A stretch of 64,000 bases of DNA from Hymenobacter siberiensis (GTDB taxonomy: Bacteria > Bacteroidota > Bacteroidia > Cytophagales > Hymenobacteraceae). The notes below the pieces were generated by a model, which saw only the letters and a list, made by a program, of their open reading frames with translations, was not told where the DNA came from and ran no database searches. The translations under genes were made by a program, and so were the position numbers. The stretch covers positions 4,645,306-4,709,305 of the forward strand of contig NZ_JAHLZZ010000001.1 in assembly GCF_018967845.1 (NCBI RefSeq), in the 5' to 3' direction. Positions 22,358-31,282 of this stretch are shown in pieces. Each line of letters begins with the position of its first letter. Within the stretch, counting starts at the first letter, position 1.

Positions 22358-24958
22358 ATGAACTTATTAGTAGGACAAATCGGCCACCTCAGCGTCATTC
22401 TGGCCTTCGCGGCGGCGCTGGTGGCGGCGTATAGCTATTTCCAGGCCTCGCGGGGCCGGGCGCTGGGCGAGGAAGACGCCAGCTGGCTGCGGCTGGGGCG
22501 CGGCGCGTTTTTCGTGCACGCCATAGCCATTATCTCCGTGATTGTGTGCTTGTTCAACATCATTCACGCGCACCGCTACGAATACTATTACGCCTGGAGT
22601 CACAGCTCGAACCACCTGCCGGTGCAGTACATGATTTCCTGTTTCTGGGAAGGCCAGGAGGGCTCATTCCTGCTCTGGATTTTCTGGCATGTGGTTATCG
22701 GCCTGTTTATCATGCGCTACAATAAGAAGTGGGAAGCACCCGTAATGGCCGTGTTCAGCGGCGTGCAGGTGTTTCTCGTGAGCATGATTGTGGGCGTGGT
22801 GCTCGGCGGGGTGAAGATTGGCTCGTCGCCGTTTATCCTGCTACGCGAGTTCCTGACGGACCTGCCGGTGTGGAAGATGAACCCCAACTTCGTGCCCAAG
22901 GACGGCACCGGCCTGAATGCTCTGCTGCAAAACTATTGGATGGTGATTCACCCGCCCACGCTGTTCCTGGGCTTTGCGCTCACACTGGTACCGTTTGCCT
23001 TCGCCATCGCCGCGCTCTGGAAAAAGGAGCTCACGGCCTGGGTGAAACCCGCTTTGCCCTGGACGCTCATCGGCGGCGGCGTGCTGGGCGTGGGCGTGGT
23101 AATGGGCGCTTACTGGGCCTACGAAACGCTGAACTTCGGCGGCTACTGGAACTGGGACCCGGTCGAAAACGCCGTGTATATCCCTTGGCTGGTACTGGTG
23201 GCCTCGCTGCACGGCATGGTGCTGTGGCAGAAGCGCCGCACCGGCCTGCGCACCGCGTTTGCGCTGGTGGTGGCTACGTTCATCCTCATTCTCTACGCCA
23301 CCTTCCTCACCCGCAGCGGCGTGCTGGGCAATGCCTCGGTGCACTCGTTCACCGATTTGGGCCTGTCGGGCCAGCTGTTCCTCTACCTGGCTTTCTTCAC
23401 GGTGCTGGCCGTGGCCCTGCTGATTTGGCGCTGGAAAGAGATTCCGATTTCAGCCAAAGAGCTGAACGCCTACAACCCCGAGCTGTGGGTATTTGTGGGG
23501 GCCACGGTACTGTGCCTGGGCGCGTTCCAGGTGCTGTTCACGACTAGTATTCCGGTCTACAATTCGTTTATGGGCCTGATTGGAATCAAGACCAACGTGG
23601 CGCTGCCGGCCGACCAGATTGCCCACTACTCCAAGCTGCAGCTTTGGATGGGTGTGGGCGTGGCCCTGCTTTCGGGCATCGCGCAGGTGATGTGGTGGCA
23701 GCGCAATACCAAAGAAACTCTTATCAACTCCCTCACCGCGCCCACACTACTGGCCCTGCTGGGCACGGCGCTGGTGGTGCTGCTGGTGCGCTACAACGAG
23801 CTCACCATCTCGCCGGCCTACGTGGTGCTCACGCTGGCGGGCCTGTTTGGCGTGCTGGCCAACTTTAGTACCATCTTCACCTTATTGCGGCGGGGCGTGC
23901 GCCTGTCGGGGGGCGCGGTGGCCCACCTGGGCATCGCGCTGATGCTGCTGGGCATTCTGGCGTCGTCGGGCTACTCCAGTATCATTTCGCGCAACGTGTC
24001 GGGGCTGCTGTATTCGCGGGAGTTTACCGAAGACCTGAACCGCGACAACGTGCTGCTGTGGCGCAACGAAACCGCGCCTATGCACGGCTACCAACTCACC
24101 TACACGGGCCAGTTTTTTGAGGTGCCCGGCGTGCCCGGCTACGTTGACAAGCAGTTCCTGTACCGCACCGACGACGACTACAAGGCCGTGGCCCGCACGC
24201 CCATTGCCGTTGATGGCAAGACCTACTACGCCACCGGCGATACGGTTGAAATCCTGCCCGAAAACACCTATTACCGCATCAATTACAAGGACCAGAAGTC
24301 GGGCGAGCAGTTCACGCTCTACCCCCGGGCGCAGGTGAATGAGGAAATGGGCGGCCTGCTGGCCTCGCCTGCCATTAAGAAATTCTGGGGCCACGACATC
24401 TACACGCACATCAGCTCGGTGCTCGACCCCCGCAAGGAGAAGCCCTGGAGCGAGGCCAAGGAATCGGTACTGAGCGTGGGCGATACCATTTTCCTCAACG
24501 ACTACTTTGCCGTATTCCGGGCCGTGGAGGCAGCGCACGAAACCGCCGGCCTCAACCTGCAAAAAGGCGACCTCGCCCTGCAGGCCGACATGATTGTGTA
24601 CGGCGAAAAGCGCCAGTACCACGTTCACCCCGTGTTTGTGGTGCGCAACCGCATGGTGGGCAGCCTGCCCGACGAGGCCGAAGACCTCGGCGTCCGCATC
24701 ACCTTCAACGCCGTAGACCCGGCCAAAGGCAAGTTCACCTTCGGCGTGAGCACCACCCAAAAAGACTACGTGATTCTGAAGGCGATGGAAAAACCCTTCA
24801 TCAACCTGCTCTGGAGCGGTACGCTGCTCATGGCCATCGGCTTTGGGCTGAGCGTGCGGCAGCGCGGCGGCAAAGGCGTGCTGGCCGATACATCGGCCGA
24901 AGCCGAAGCGCCGGCCGAGTCCAGCGGGCGGGCCGTGCGGCCCCAGCCAGTGGGGTAA
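22358..24958 (+). CDS. ccmF: Cytochrome c-type biogenesis protein CcmF (CcsA-like heme lyase)
   Basis: An 866-residue polytopic membrane protein that would attach heme from CcmE to apocytochrome c. The WWD-type motif appears as FGGYWNWDPVENAVYIPWLV (about residues 263-282). VIHPPTLFLGFALTLVPFAF before it and TFLTRSGVLGNASVHSFTDL after it are further CcmF hallmarks. The C-terminal ~300 residues contain a large soluble periplasmic domain followed by a last helix (FINLLWSGTLLMAIGFGLSV). ATG 22358 is preferred to TTG 22349. It lies 15 bp after the MNT gene and may be read through from the TA promoter. A terminator hairpin follows. Confidence 0.92.
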   Translation: MNLLVGQIGHLSVILAFAAALVAAYSYFQASRGRALGEEDASWLRLGRGAFFVHAIAIISVIVCLFNIIHAHRYEYYYAWSHSSNHLPVQYMISCFWEGQEGSFLLWIFWHVVIGLFIMRYNKKWEAPVMAVFSGVQVFLVSMIVGVVLGGVKIGSSPFILLREFLTDLPVWKMNPNFVPKDGTGLNALLQNYWMVIHPPTLFLGFALTLVPFAFAIAALWKKELTAWVKPALPWTLIGGGVLGVGVVMGAYWAYETLNFGGYWNWDPVENAVYIPWLVLVASLHGMVLWQKRRTGLRTAFALVVATFILILYATFLTRSGVLGNASVHSFTDLGLSGQLFLYLAFFTVLAVALLIWRWKEIPISAKELNAYNPELWVFVGATVLCLGAFQVLFTTSIPVYNSFMGLIGIKTNVALPADQIAHYSKLQLWMGVGVALLSGIAQVMWWQRNTKETLINSLTAPTLLALLGTALVVLLVRYNELTISPAYVVLTLAGLFGVLANFSTIFTLLRRGVRLSGGAVAHLGIALMLLGILASSGYSSIISRNVSGLLYSREFTEDLNRDNVLLWRNETAPMHGYQLTYTGQFFEVPGVPGYVDKQFLYRTDDDYKAVARTPIAVDGKTYYATGDTVEILPENTYYRINYKDQKSGEQFTLYPRAQVNEEMGGLLASPAIKKFWGHDIYTHISSVLDPRKEKPWSEAKESVLSVGDTIFLNDYFAVFRAVEAAHETAGLNLQKGDLALQADMIVYGEKRQYHVHPVFVVRNRMVGSLPDEAEDLGVRITFNAVDPAKGKFTFGVSTTQKDYVILKAMEKPFINLLWSGTLLMAIGFGLSVRQRGGKGVLADTSAEAEAPAESSGRAVRPQPVG

Positions 24959-24969
24959 ACCTCCCAATC

Positions 24970-25017
24970 AGAAACAAGAAAGCCATTCCTGCGCGCAGGA
25001 ATGGCTTTCTTGTTTCT
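24970..25017 (+). terminator. Hairpin terminator after ccmF
   Basis: AGAAACAAGAAAGCCATTCC pairs with GGAATGGCTTTCTTGTTTCT around the central GCGC. The stem contains runs of A and T on both sides. Confidence 0.75.
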
Positions 25018-25082
25018 AGCATCCCATTCATTGGTACTCTTGCTGCTACCGCAGATAATCGAATTATAATGGTCACGAAATG

Positions 25083-25200
25083 GATTGCGAAAAGCGAAGT
25101 AGGGTACGGAGCCTGCCCCCGCCCGGCGTTGAACGGCTACAACTGCTTCGTTCAACGCCGGGCGGGGGCGGGCCCCGCACCCTACCGCTGTTTCGCAATC
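25083..25200. repeat. Large GC-rich palindrome, 118 bp
   Basis: Two 53-nt arms (left GATTGCGAAAAGCGAAGTAG..., right ...CTACCGCTGTTTCGCAATC) enclose a short loop. The inner part, TGCCCCCGCCCGGCGTTGAA, matches its partner almost perfectly. It belongs to a different sequence class from families A-F, W and P. The 391-bp stretch 24959-25349 contains only this palindrome and two terminators; no gene was seen. Confidence 0.85.
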
Positions 25201-25293
25201 TCATTCGTGACGAGCATATCAGGCATGTAATCTTATTTTCCAGAGGTAAGAATCAGGTTTCCAAACCCGGCCTGCCTTTCCTGACGCAGACAC

Positions 25294-25326
25294 AAAAAAA
25301 GGGCCGCCCAATGGGCGGCCCTTTTG
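25294..25326. terminator. Hairpin terminator for the T9SS cargo gene
   Basis: AAAAAAAGGGCCGCCC, loop AAT, then GGGCGGCCCTTTT. The A-run on the plus strand supplies the U-run for the minus-strand transcript that ends at 25350. Confidence 0.8.
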
Positions 25327-25349
25327 CCGAAGTGCAGCGAAGCCGAAGC

Positions 25350-28300
25350 TTACTTCACAATCGAAATCTGCTGCTGGGTGTACTCCTCGCCGTTGCGCAC
25401 TTTGAGGGAGTAGATGCCCGAAGCAAGCGACGACAGGTTCACGCTGTTGCTGAAATTGTCCTTGGCCGAGCCCGTGTACACGCGCTGACCAAGCATGTTG
25501 ATTACTTCCACGCTCATGGCCTGCCGGGCGTTGGCCCCGTGGATTTCGAGGTTAAACACGCCCGTGTTCGAAGGGTTCGGGAACACGCTCACGGCGCGCT
25601 TCAGCGCCTCCGAAGTAGCCAGCGGGCCGGCCGTGATGGAGAAGTCATCCACGGCCAGGAAGCCCTGGTTGGCCAGGCTGATGGCGTGGAAGCCCACGTA
25701 GTAGCTGGCCGCCGTGGCGGGCGTGATGTCGAGCACAGCCGGGGTGGTGGCGTTGCTGGCCAGCAAGTACGCAGCGCTGGTCATGGCCGTGTTGGTGTAG
25801 AGGAGGTTGGTCTGGCCTGCGGGCGTGGCGGCGGTGCCGTACTTCACTTCCAGGCCTTCGGTGTAGCCACCGGTGGCCACACGGTAGTAGAACGACACGC
25901 GGTAGCGCTGCGTGGTCACCAGGCTCAGGGCCGGGGTGAAGAACCAGTCGTTGGCCGCTACCGTGGGGGTCGGGCCCTGGTTGTTGTAGGAGTACACCAT
26001 GGCATTGGGAGCCGAGCGGGCCACGTTGGTGGCGGCGGGGTCTACCACGGTGCTGGTGGCACGCCAGGTGAAGCCGTCGTTGTTCACATCGGTTACCGTA
26101 ATGCCACAGGGCAATGCCTGGTTGGCAGCCACCACGTCGAAGTTCTGAGCGTAGGGGAAGGCAGCGATGGTGGGCGGCGTGCAGGCCGTGGTCACCCGTA
26201 CCGGGCCACCCAGGCCGCTCAGCGACGTGGCGCTGCAAATGGTCTGGATGTAGAAATCGTAGGTCGTGCTGGCCGACAGGCCAGTCAGCGTGTAGGTGGT
26301 ACCGGTGAAGGTGGCCGAGGTAGTGCTGCCGGCACCACCGGGCGTGAAGCCTTGCGCGCCGTACACAATCTGGTAGCCCGTAGCACCGGCTGCAGCCGTG
26401 AACGAGAACGAAGCCGAGGTAGCCGTGCTGCCCGTGATGGCCAGGGCCGTAGGCGTGGGGCAGGTGTTAGGAGTAGCCGTTTCGGCTTCAATCATGTAGC
26501 GCGAGTTGTTGCTGGCGGCATCGACCGGGGCCGTGGCCGTGGTGGTCGTGATGTTGATGGTGTAGAAGGTAGCCGGACGGGCAGGCGTTTCGTCCTGCAC
26601 AGCCACCGGGAACACGGCGGTGCTGTTGGCGGGCGTTACCTGGGCAATGCCCACGAGGAAATCGCCGGCCGGGACGTTGGCCGTCAGGTTGAAGGTGTGC
26701 AGCTGGCCCAGGTCGGCGGCAGTGAGGGTGTAGTCGGCCGAGCGGCCAATTACAGCCCCGGTGGTAGCGTTCACCACTACGCCAAACACGGCAGTATTGC
26801 TGGTGAGCAGGTTGGGGTCGTTGTAGATAAAGGCGCGCACGGCCGAGATATCGCGCGTGGCATTCACGGTGAGCTTGGCGCAGAAGGCAATGGTGCGGGC
26901 CGCAGTAGTTACCGGTACCCCGAAAGCACCGGAGGGCGCTACGCCGGGGGCGATGAACGAGAATTTGGTGGGGCTCGTGGTCATGACCTGCGCCACCGAG
27001 TTGTTGCCGTTCACGTCATCGTTGGGCACGGTCACGGTCACGGTGTTGGCACCGGCGTTAGCCAGGCTGATGTTGGCGAAGCTCACTACGTTGGTTGCGC
27101 CCACAGCCAGCGAGGTCACCGTCTGGGTCAGGGTCAGGGTATTGGCTCCGGTGATGTTCAGCGTAACCACGGTGGGGGCGGTGATGGCGGCGGCCCCGGC
27201 GTTGCGCACCACGGCACGCAGGCTGAAGGGGTTACCGGCCGGTACGGCCACCGAGCCGTAGCCCTGAATCTCATTCACGGCCACGTCGTTGTTGGCCGGG
27301 GCAGCCGTCACGGCTTCCACCAGGTAGCGGCTGGTACCGGCGGCAGCATCCGTCGGAGTTCCTCCGGCGGGCGAGAAGCGGTAGAAGGTACCCGGGCGGG
27401 TGGGCGACTCGCTCTGCACCCCCATGGGGAAGAACGAAGCCGTGCCGTTGCTGGCCGGCGATACCTGCACCATGCCCACAATAAAGTCACCGGCCGGCAC
27501 CGTTACCGGTGAAGTCAGGGTGAAGGTGTGCATGGCGTTGATATCGGCAGCCGTCACTACAAAATTGGCTGAGCGGCCCAGTACGGTACCCGTCCCATCG
27601 AGCACGATGCCGTAGAGAGTTTCACCCACGGTCGTTTTTTGGGTAGGTGGGCTAGAAGGGGCATCGTACACAAATGCCCGCACAGCCGTTACCGAACGGG
27701 CCGTACTCAGCGAATACTTGGCTCCGAAGCCCAGCTCACTGCCCGAGGGATAACCCACGGCGCTGGAAGCCCCCACGCCCGGCGAAACGTAGGAGAAGGT
27801 AGTGGTGTTCACCACTTGGGTTTCAGCCTTGGAGTTATTCTGGGTATTGTCGTCGTTCGGTACCGAAACCGTAACAGTGTTGGTGCCTTGGTTGGCCGAC
27901 GTGTAGGCGGCAAACGTTACCGTAGCGCTGGCGCCCACGGCCAGCGCCGCAATGGTCTGGGTATTGGTGAAGGTGTTGGCCCCGGTCACGTTCAGGGTCA
28001 CCACCAGGTTGGTCAGGGAGTTGGTGCCGTTGTTGCTCACCAGGGCTTTCACCGCGTGCGGAGCCGCACCGGGCACCGCCAGCTGGTTGATGGTGTAGAG
28101 CTGCGAAATGCCGGCATCGTTGGGCACGGTGGGCACAAAGCGGTAGGTGCGGCCATTGTCCGGCGGCACCGACTGGCGGAAGTTGAACGCGCCGGTAGCA
28201 CCGGCCGTTACGGGGCCGCTGGCAAAGGTCACGGCCGCATCACCCCACGGCGATATCGAACCCTTAGTAACCCGTACAATCTGAGTAGCCCCGTTGCCGG

Positions 28301-29000
28301 CGCCTTTTAGGCCCGTCTGGGCATATTTGAAGTTGTTGTTGGCCGCCGCCGCCGCAGTTGGTGCCGCGTACACAAAGTCAATGGTTCCGTTGACTTCGTA
28401 CAGCTTCACCTGGAACGCCATGTTGGCGTACTGGTTCGCGATGCTGGGGCCGCCGGCCTGGGAAAGCTGGGCTTTATCGGCCACGTTTTTCCACTGAATG
28501 GTGCACACCCGGTTGGGGGTGGTGCCGGTGGTAACCATGCGGTACTCAGCGGTGCTGGTGCCGCTCAGCAGGTCGTAGTTGAAGGGCGACACTAGGTTGA
28601 TATCGTCGGCACCGGTGCCCAGCAGCGTGCCACCGCTGTTAAACTCAGCATAGGCCGTGTAGAGGGCTACGGTAGGAGCCGTCATACCAGCCGCCGCGCC
28701 TAGCTTCAGGAAGCCGTTGGTGTTCAGAATGAAGCGATCCATCGTTGCGCCGTTGTAGGCGAAGTTGAACCCGATAAGCTGCTCGGCCGAGTTGGCGTCG
28801 TCGGTGCTCGAAGTGCTGATGACCGTGCCGGTCGTGCCCAGGTCGGAGTAAGTGCCGGCCAGGTTCTGGGTGTTGGCAACCGGGTAGTTAAGGGTTGTTT
28901 GCGCCTGCGCGCCCACGGCGGTACCCGTGGCCAGCAGCGCGGCCAGGGCAACATGCCGCAAACGCGCATTTGGCCCCGAACGATTGTAGTGGTGGTTCAT
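25350..29000 (-). CDS. T9SS-exported multidomain surface protein with C-terminal sorting domain
   Basis: A 1216-residue protein. ATG 29000 opens a signal peptide (RHVALAALLATGTAVGAQAQ). A lectin-like or anchor domain (residues about 35-260) is followed by two CARDB-like repeats that end in TVTVSVPNDDNTQNNS and TVTVTVPNDDVNGNNS. Each repeat is followed by a similar ~180-residue module containing SAVGYPSG/SGAFGVPV and GRSANFVVTAADI/GRSADYTLTAADL. Then come a fibronectin type III domain (from CPTPTALAITGSTATSASFS), a choice-of-anchor/MAM-like domain (AAFPYAQNFDVV) and a type A CTD (SVFPNPSNTGVFNLEIHG ... LASGIYSLKVRNGEE ... ISIVK). It is a likely substrate of PorV/PorU. The role may be adhesion; no enzymatic domain is visible. 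Confidence 0.88.
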   Translation of the reverse strand: MNHHYNRSGPNARLRHVALAALLATGTAVGAQAQTTLNYPVANTQNLAGTYSDLGTTGTVISTSSTDDANSAEQLIGFNFAYNGATMDRFILNTNGFLKLGAAAGMTAPTVALYTAYAEFNSGGTLLGTGADDINLVSPFNYDLLSGTSTAEYRMVTTGTTPNRVCTIQWKNVADKAQLSQAGGPSIANQYANMAFQVKLYEVNGTIDFVYAAPTAAAAANNNFKYAQTGLKGAGNGATQIVRVTKGSISPWGDAAVTFASGPVTAGATGAFNFRQSVPPDNGRTYRFVPTVPNDAGISQLYTINQLAVPGAAPHAVKALVSNNGTNSLTNLVVTLNVTGANTFTNTQTIAALAVGASATVTFAAYTSANQGTNTVTVSVPNDDNTQNNSKAETQVVNTTTFSYVSPGVGASSAVGYPSGSELGFGAKYSLSTARSVTAVRAFVYDAPSSPPTQKTTVGETLYGIVLDGTGTVLGRSANFVVTAADINAMHTFTLTSPVTVPAGDFIVGMVQVSPASNGTASFFPMGVQSESPTRPGTFYRFSPAGGTPTDAAAGTSRYLVEAVTAAPANNDVAVNEIQGYGSVAVPAGNPFSLRAVVRNAGAAAITAPTVVTLNITGANTLTLTQTVTSLAVGATNVVSFANISLANAGANTVTVTVPNDDVNGNNSVAQVMTTSPTKFSFIAPGVAPSGAFGVPVTTAARTIAFCAKLTVNATRDISAVRAFIYNDPNLLTSNTAVFGVVVNATTGAVIGRSADYTLTAADLGQLHTFNLTANVPAGDFLVGIAQVTPANSTAVFPVAVQDETPARPATFYTINITTTTATAPVDAASNNSRYMIEAETATPNTCPTPTALAITGSTATSASFSFTAAAGATGYQIVYGAQGFTPGGAGSTTSATFTGTTYTLTGLSASTTYDFYIQTICSATSLSGLGGPVRVTTACTPPTIAAFPYAQNFDVVAANQALPCGITVTDVNNDGFTWRATSTVVDPAATNVARSAPNAMVYSYNNQGPTPTVAANDWFFTPALSLVTTQRYRVSFYYRVATGGYTEGLEVKYGTAATPAGQTNLLYTNTAMTSAAYLLASNATTPAVLDITPATAASYYVGFHAISLANQGFLAVDDFSITAGPLATSEALKRAVSVFPNPSNTGVFNLEIHGANARQAMSVEVINMLGQRVYTGSAKDNFSNSVNLSSLASGIYSLKVRNGEEYTQQQISIVK

Positions 29001-29243
29001 TGAAAAGAGGGTGTAAAATGGGTGAATAGAGAGAATTATGGGGTTGAGCGAATGAGTGTAACCAGCCGCTGTGCCAGTTAACTTACAGGTTAGCCGGTAG
29101 CTTTGGGGATACAAGTTGCTAAACTTTGGGCACAAATCAGTGAACCCGCGCCTTTTTGCAGCGACCTCAACCATTGCACTGGCAGCAATAACGCAGTCAA
29201 TCGTTTATCCTATTTTATAAATTTTATATTATATCATTAATTA

Positions 29244-30038
29244 ATGATAGTTAATCATCCTGATTCCCTGCAAATTGGCCTGTTTGGCGCGGGCCGTGTG
29301 GCCAGCCAGCTGGCTCCGGCTCTGGTGGCCGCCGGCCACCGGCTGGCCTTCGTGTGGAGCCGCACGGCCACGGCCGCCGAAGCCCTGGCGGCCACGCTGC
29401 CCGGCACGCCCGCCCTGGCCACCCTGGCCGCGCCCCTGCCCCCCGCCGACGTGTACCTGCTGGCCGTGCCCGATACTGCCGTGGCCCCGCTGCTGGCCGG
29501 CACCACCTGGCCCGCCGGGGCGCTGGTGGCCCACCTGGCTGGGGCCCTGCCCCTGGCGATTTTCGAAGTGCAGCCGGCCGTGCGGGGCGGCGTGTTCTAC
29601 CCGCTCCAGACTTTCAGTCCCGGCCGCGCCATCGACTGGCCCACGGTGCCGCTGTGCATTGAGGCGGCCGATGCCGGGGCCGAAGCCACGCTGCTGGCGC
29701 TGGCCGGCAGCCTCAGCCGGCACGTGCGGCAGCTCGCCTCGGCCCAGCGCCTGAAGCTGCACGTGGCAGCCGTTTTTGCCAACAATTTCACCAACCACCT
29801 GTTGGGCATTGCCGATACCCTGCTGGCCGAGGCCGCCCTGCCGGCCGAGCTGCTGGCCCCGCTGGTGCGCGAAACCGTAGCGAAAGCCCTGGCCAACTCA
29901 CCGTTTGGCGTGCAGACCGGGCCGGCCGTGCGGCACGATGCGCCCACGCTGGCCGCCCACCACGCCGCCCTGGCGGCCCACCCGGCCTGGCAGGCGCTCT
30001 ATGGGCAGCTCACAGCCAGCATCCAGGCCCAGCTTTGA
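29244..30038 (+). CDS. Rossmann-fold protein with DUF2520 domain
   Basis: A 264-residue protein. The N-terminal NAD(P)-binding motif is LQIGLFGAGRVASQLAPALV, followed by FVWSRTATAAEALAATLPG. The middle (VYLLAVPDTAVAPLLAGTTW) is typical of ProC/PanE-like oxidoreductases. From about residue 120 it continues as DUF2520 (GGVFYPLQTFSPGRAIDWPT, then KLHVAAVFANNFTNHLLGIA). Substrate unknown. It is preceded by an AT-rich tract (29195-29240) that may hold its promoter, and followed after 70 bp by the ferredoxin gene, which has its own promoter overlapping this gene's stop. Confidence 0.85.
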   Translation: MIVNHPDSLQIGLFGAGRVASQLAPALVAAGHRLAFVWSRTATAAEALAATLPGTPALATLAAPLPPADVYLLAVPDTAVAPLLAGTTWPAGALVAHLAGALPLAIFEVQPAVRGGVFYPLQTFSPGRAIDWPTVPLCIEAADAGAEATLLALAGSLSRHVRQLASAQRLKLHVAAVFANNFTNHLLGIADTLLAEAALPAELLAPLVRETVAKALANSPFGVQTGPAVRHDAPTLAAHHAALAAHPAWQALYGQLTASIQAQL

Positions 30039-30064
30039 TGCCGGGACCGGAGGCAGTACCTTTG
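30036..30064 (+). promoter_or_regulatory. Bacteroidota-type promoter for the ferredoxin gene
   Basis: TTG (30036-30038), an 18-bp spacer and TACCTTTG (30057-30064) fit the -33/-7 consensus. Transcription would start near 30070. That excludes an upstream GTG at 30067 and supports the TTG start of the ferredoxin at 30109. Confidence 0.6.
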
Positions 30065-30108
30065 CAGTGGCAAATGCCGTCTATTATTCGTCTTATTCGC
30101 TTCTCGTT

Positions 30109-30444
30109 TTGTCCGCTTCCGCCACCACCATCACCTTCCAGTTCAACGACGGCCAGCCGGCCCAGACCCACGTGGCGGCCTCTGGCGAGTCGGTGCTCGA
30201 CGTGGCCCTGAACAACGGCATTCAGTTGCAGCACAACTGCGGCGGCGTGTGCGGCTGCAGCACCTGCCACGTCTACATCAACTCCGGCGGCAACGACCTG
30301 CCCGAGATTTCCGATAAAGAAGAGGACTTCATCGACCGCGCCGAAAACCCGCGCATCAACTCCCGCCTGGCCTGCCAGTGCGTAGTGGAGGCCGATATGC
30401 AGCTCGTCGTCACCATTCCGCCCCAGCACTTCCTGGGACACTAG
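30109..30444 (+). CDS. fdx: Adrenodoxin-type 2Fe-2S ferredoxin
   Basis: A 111-residue soluble electron carrier. The cluster ligands are C-x5-C-x2-C in HNCGGVCGCSTCHVYINSGG, plus a distant Cys in SRLACQCVVE, as in ISC-type ferredoxins. ESVLDVALNNGIQLQ precedes the cluster loop, as expected. No ATG fits; TTG 30109 (M-SASATTITFQF) gives the family's normal N-terminus and agrees with the promoter at 30036-30064. The IscX gene follows across a palindrome of 108 bp. The fdx-iscX order is the same as at the end of the E. coli isc operon, which supports a role in Fe-S cluster assembly. Confidence 0.88.
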   Translation: MSASATTITFQFNDGQPAQTHVAASGESVLDVALNNGIQLQHNCGGVCGCSTCHVYINSGGNDLPEISDKEEDFIDRAENPRINSRLACQCVVEADMQLVVTIPPQHFLGH

Positions 30445-30450
30445 GTTTTT

Positions 30451-30558
30451 AAATGTGAAAATATGATTGATATGGAAATGTGAAAATGCTTTCAGCAGCG
30501 CACTATTTCTTAAATCAAGCATTTTCACATCTTCACATTAATTCACATCTTCACATTT
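30451..30558. repeat. Word-iterating palindrome W2 (AATGTGAAAAT)
   Basis: The left arm repeats AATGTGAAAA (AAATGTGAAAATATG..., AAATGTGAAAATGCTT) and the right arm repeats its complement (GCATTTTCACATCTTCACAT, then TTCACATCTTCACATTT). It fills the gap between fdx and iscX and ends 5 bp before the iscX GTG. Confidence 0.85.
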
Positions 30559-30563
30559 CATCC

Positions 30564-30800
30564 GTGAACCACTTTGAGCCGCCCATGCACTGGGCCGACC
30601 ACGAGGATATTGCCATGGCCCTCTACGAGAAGTTCGGCGACGACTTCACGGAAGCAAAAATCTACCGCATCCGCTTCACCGATTTGATTGATTGGATACT
30701 GAGCCTGAACAACTTCGACGGCACCCGCGAGCAGGCCACCGAGGGCCACTTGGAGCAAATCCAGGCTAAGTGGGTGTACGAGTGGCGCGATAACCAATAA
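30564..30800 (+). CDS. iscX: Fe-S assembly protein IscX
   Basis: A 78-residue acidic protein. HWADHEDIAMALYEKFGDDF followed by YRIRFTDLIDWILSLNNFDG and HLEQIQAKWVYEW corresponds to the IscX/YfhJ winged-helix family, which binds IscS and iron and modulates cluster assembly. GTG 30564 is chosen because Bacteroidota IscX proteins carry a PPI-x-W-type start, here PPMHW. ATG 30585, giving 71 residues, is the alternative. The longer frame from 30480 reads through the W2 repeat and is unlikely. The gene follows the ferredoxin gene on the same strand. Confidence 0.82.
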   Translation: MNHFEPPMHWADHEDIAMALYEKFGDDFTEAKIYRIRFTDLIDWILSLNNFDGTREQATEGHLEQIQAKWVYEWRDNQ

Positions 30801-30940
30801 CGGACGAGCCTGAGCCGCCGGCCGGCCAACCCCGCGTTGGTTTCCCGCGTAAGCGGGTTTGGAATGGCATTATTGGTGCCGTTTCAGGCCTTTCCGCAGC
30901 CTTTACCCGGGCGGTTTTTCTTTTCCTTTTTGTTTTTTGC

Positions 30941-31135
30941 ATGAAAACCGGCATCATCAAATTTTTTAACGAGGCCAAAGGCTATGGCTTCGTGACCAAC
31001 GACCAAACGAAAGAAGACTTTTTCGTACACGTAACGGGCCTGAACGGGACCACAGTGCAACAAAACGACCGGGTAGAATTTGAGACCCAGGAAGGCCGCA
31101 AAGGCATCAATGCCGTGAACGTGCGCAAAATCTGA
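30941..31135 (+). CDS. Cold-shock protein (CspA family)
   Basis: A 64-residue single OB-fold nucleic-acid binder. The RNP1 motif is KGYGFVT (AKGYGFVTND) and RNP2 is DFFVHVT. The start MKTGIIKFFNEAKG is standard. Such proteins act as RNA chaperones. The 140-bp leader upstream contains a small hairpin (CCCGCG/CGGG type near 30845-30858) and a long T-rich tract just before the ATG, a plausible regulatory leader. A strong terminator follows at 31176. Confidence 0.93.
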   Translation: MKTGIIKFFNEAKGYGFVTNDQTKEDFFVHVTGLNGTTVQQNDRVEFETQEGRKGINAVNVRKI

Positions 31136-31175
31136 GCTTGAAAACGCTCTGATGGCTGCCCCCGCGCCATCGCAG

Positions 31176-31206
31176 AAGCCTCTCCCGCCACGGAGAGGCT
31201 TTTTTG
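31176..31206 (+). terminator. Hairpin terminator after the cold-shock gene
   Basis: AGCCTCTCC, loop CGCCAC, GGAGAGGCT and then TTTTT. A classic intrinsic terminator. Confidence 0.85.
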
Positions 31207-31282
31207 TGCCCGGCACGCGCCCACCGCCCACCAACAGCCCGCCACTTTCGCCGACCTTTGCACTTCGCCCCGCGCTCTGCCG

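Noticed and set aside
25080..27512. An 810-codon open frame on the plus strand opposite the T9SS cargo gene
   Set aside because: The low-complexity Gly/Arg/His-rich translation is a shadow of the Thr/Val/Ala-rich repeats on the minus strand, and it also starts inside a palindrome.
30801..30940. A possible riboswitch before the cold-shock gene
   Set aside because: The leader has a small hairpin and a T-rich tract, but no recognisable riboswitch core. Only a general cold-shock leader is plausible.
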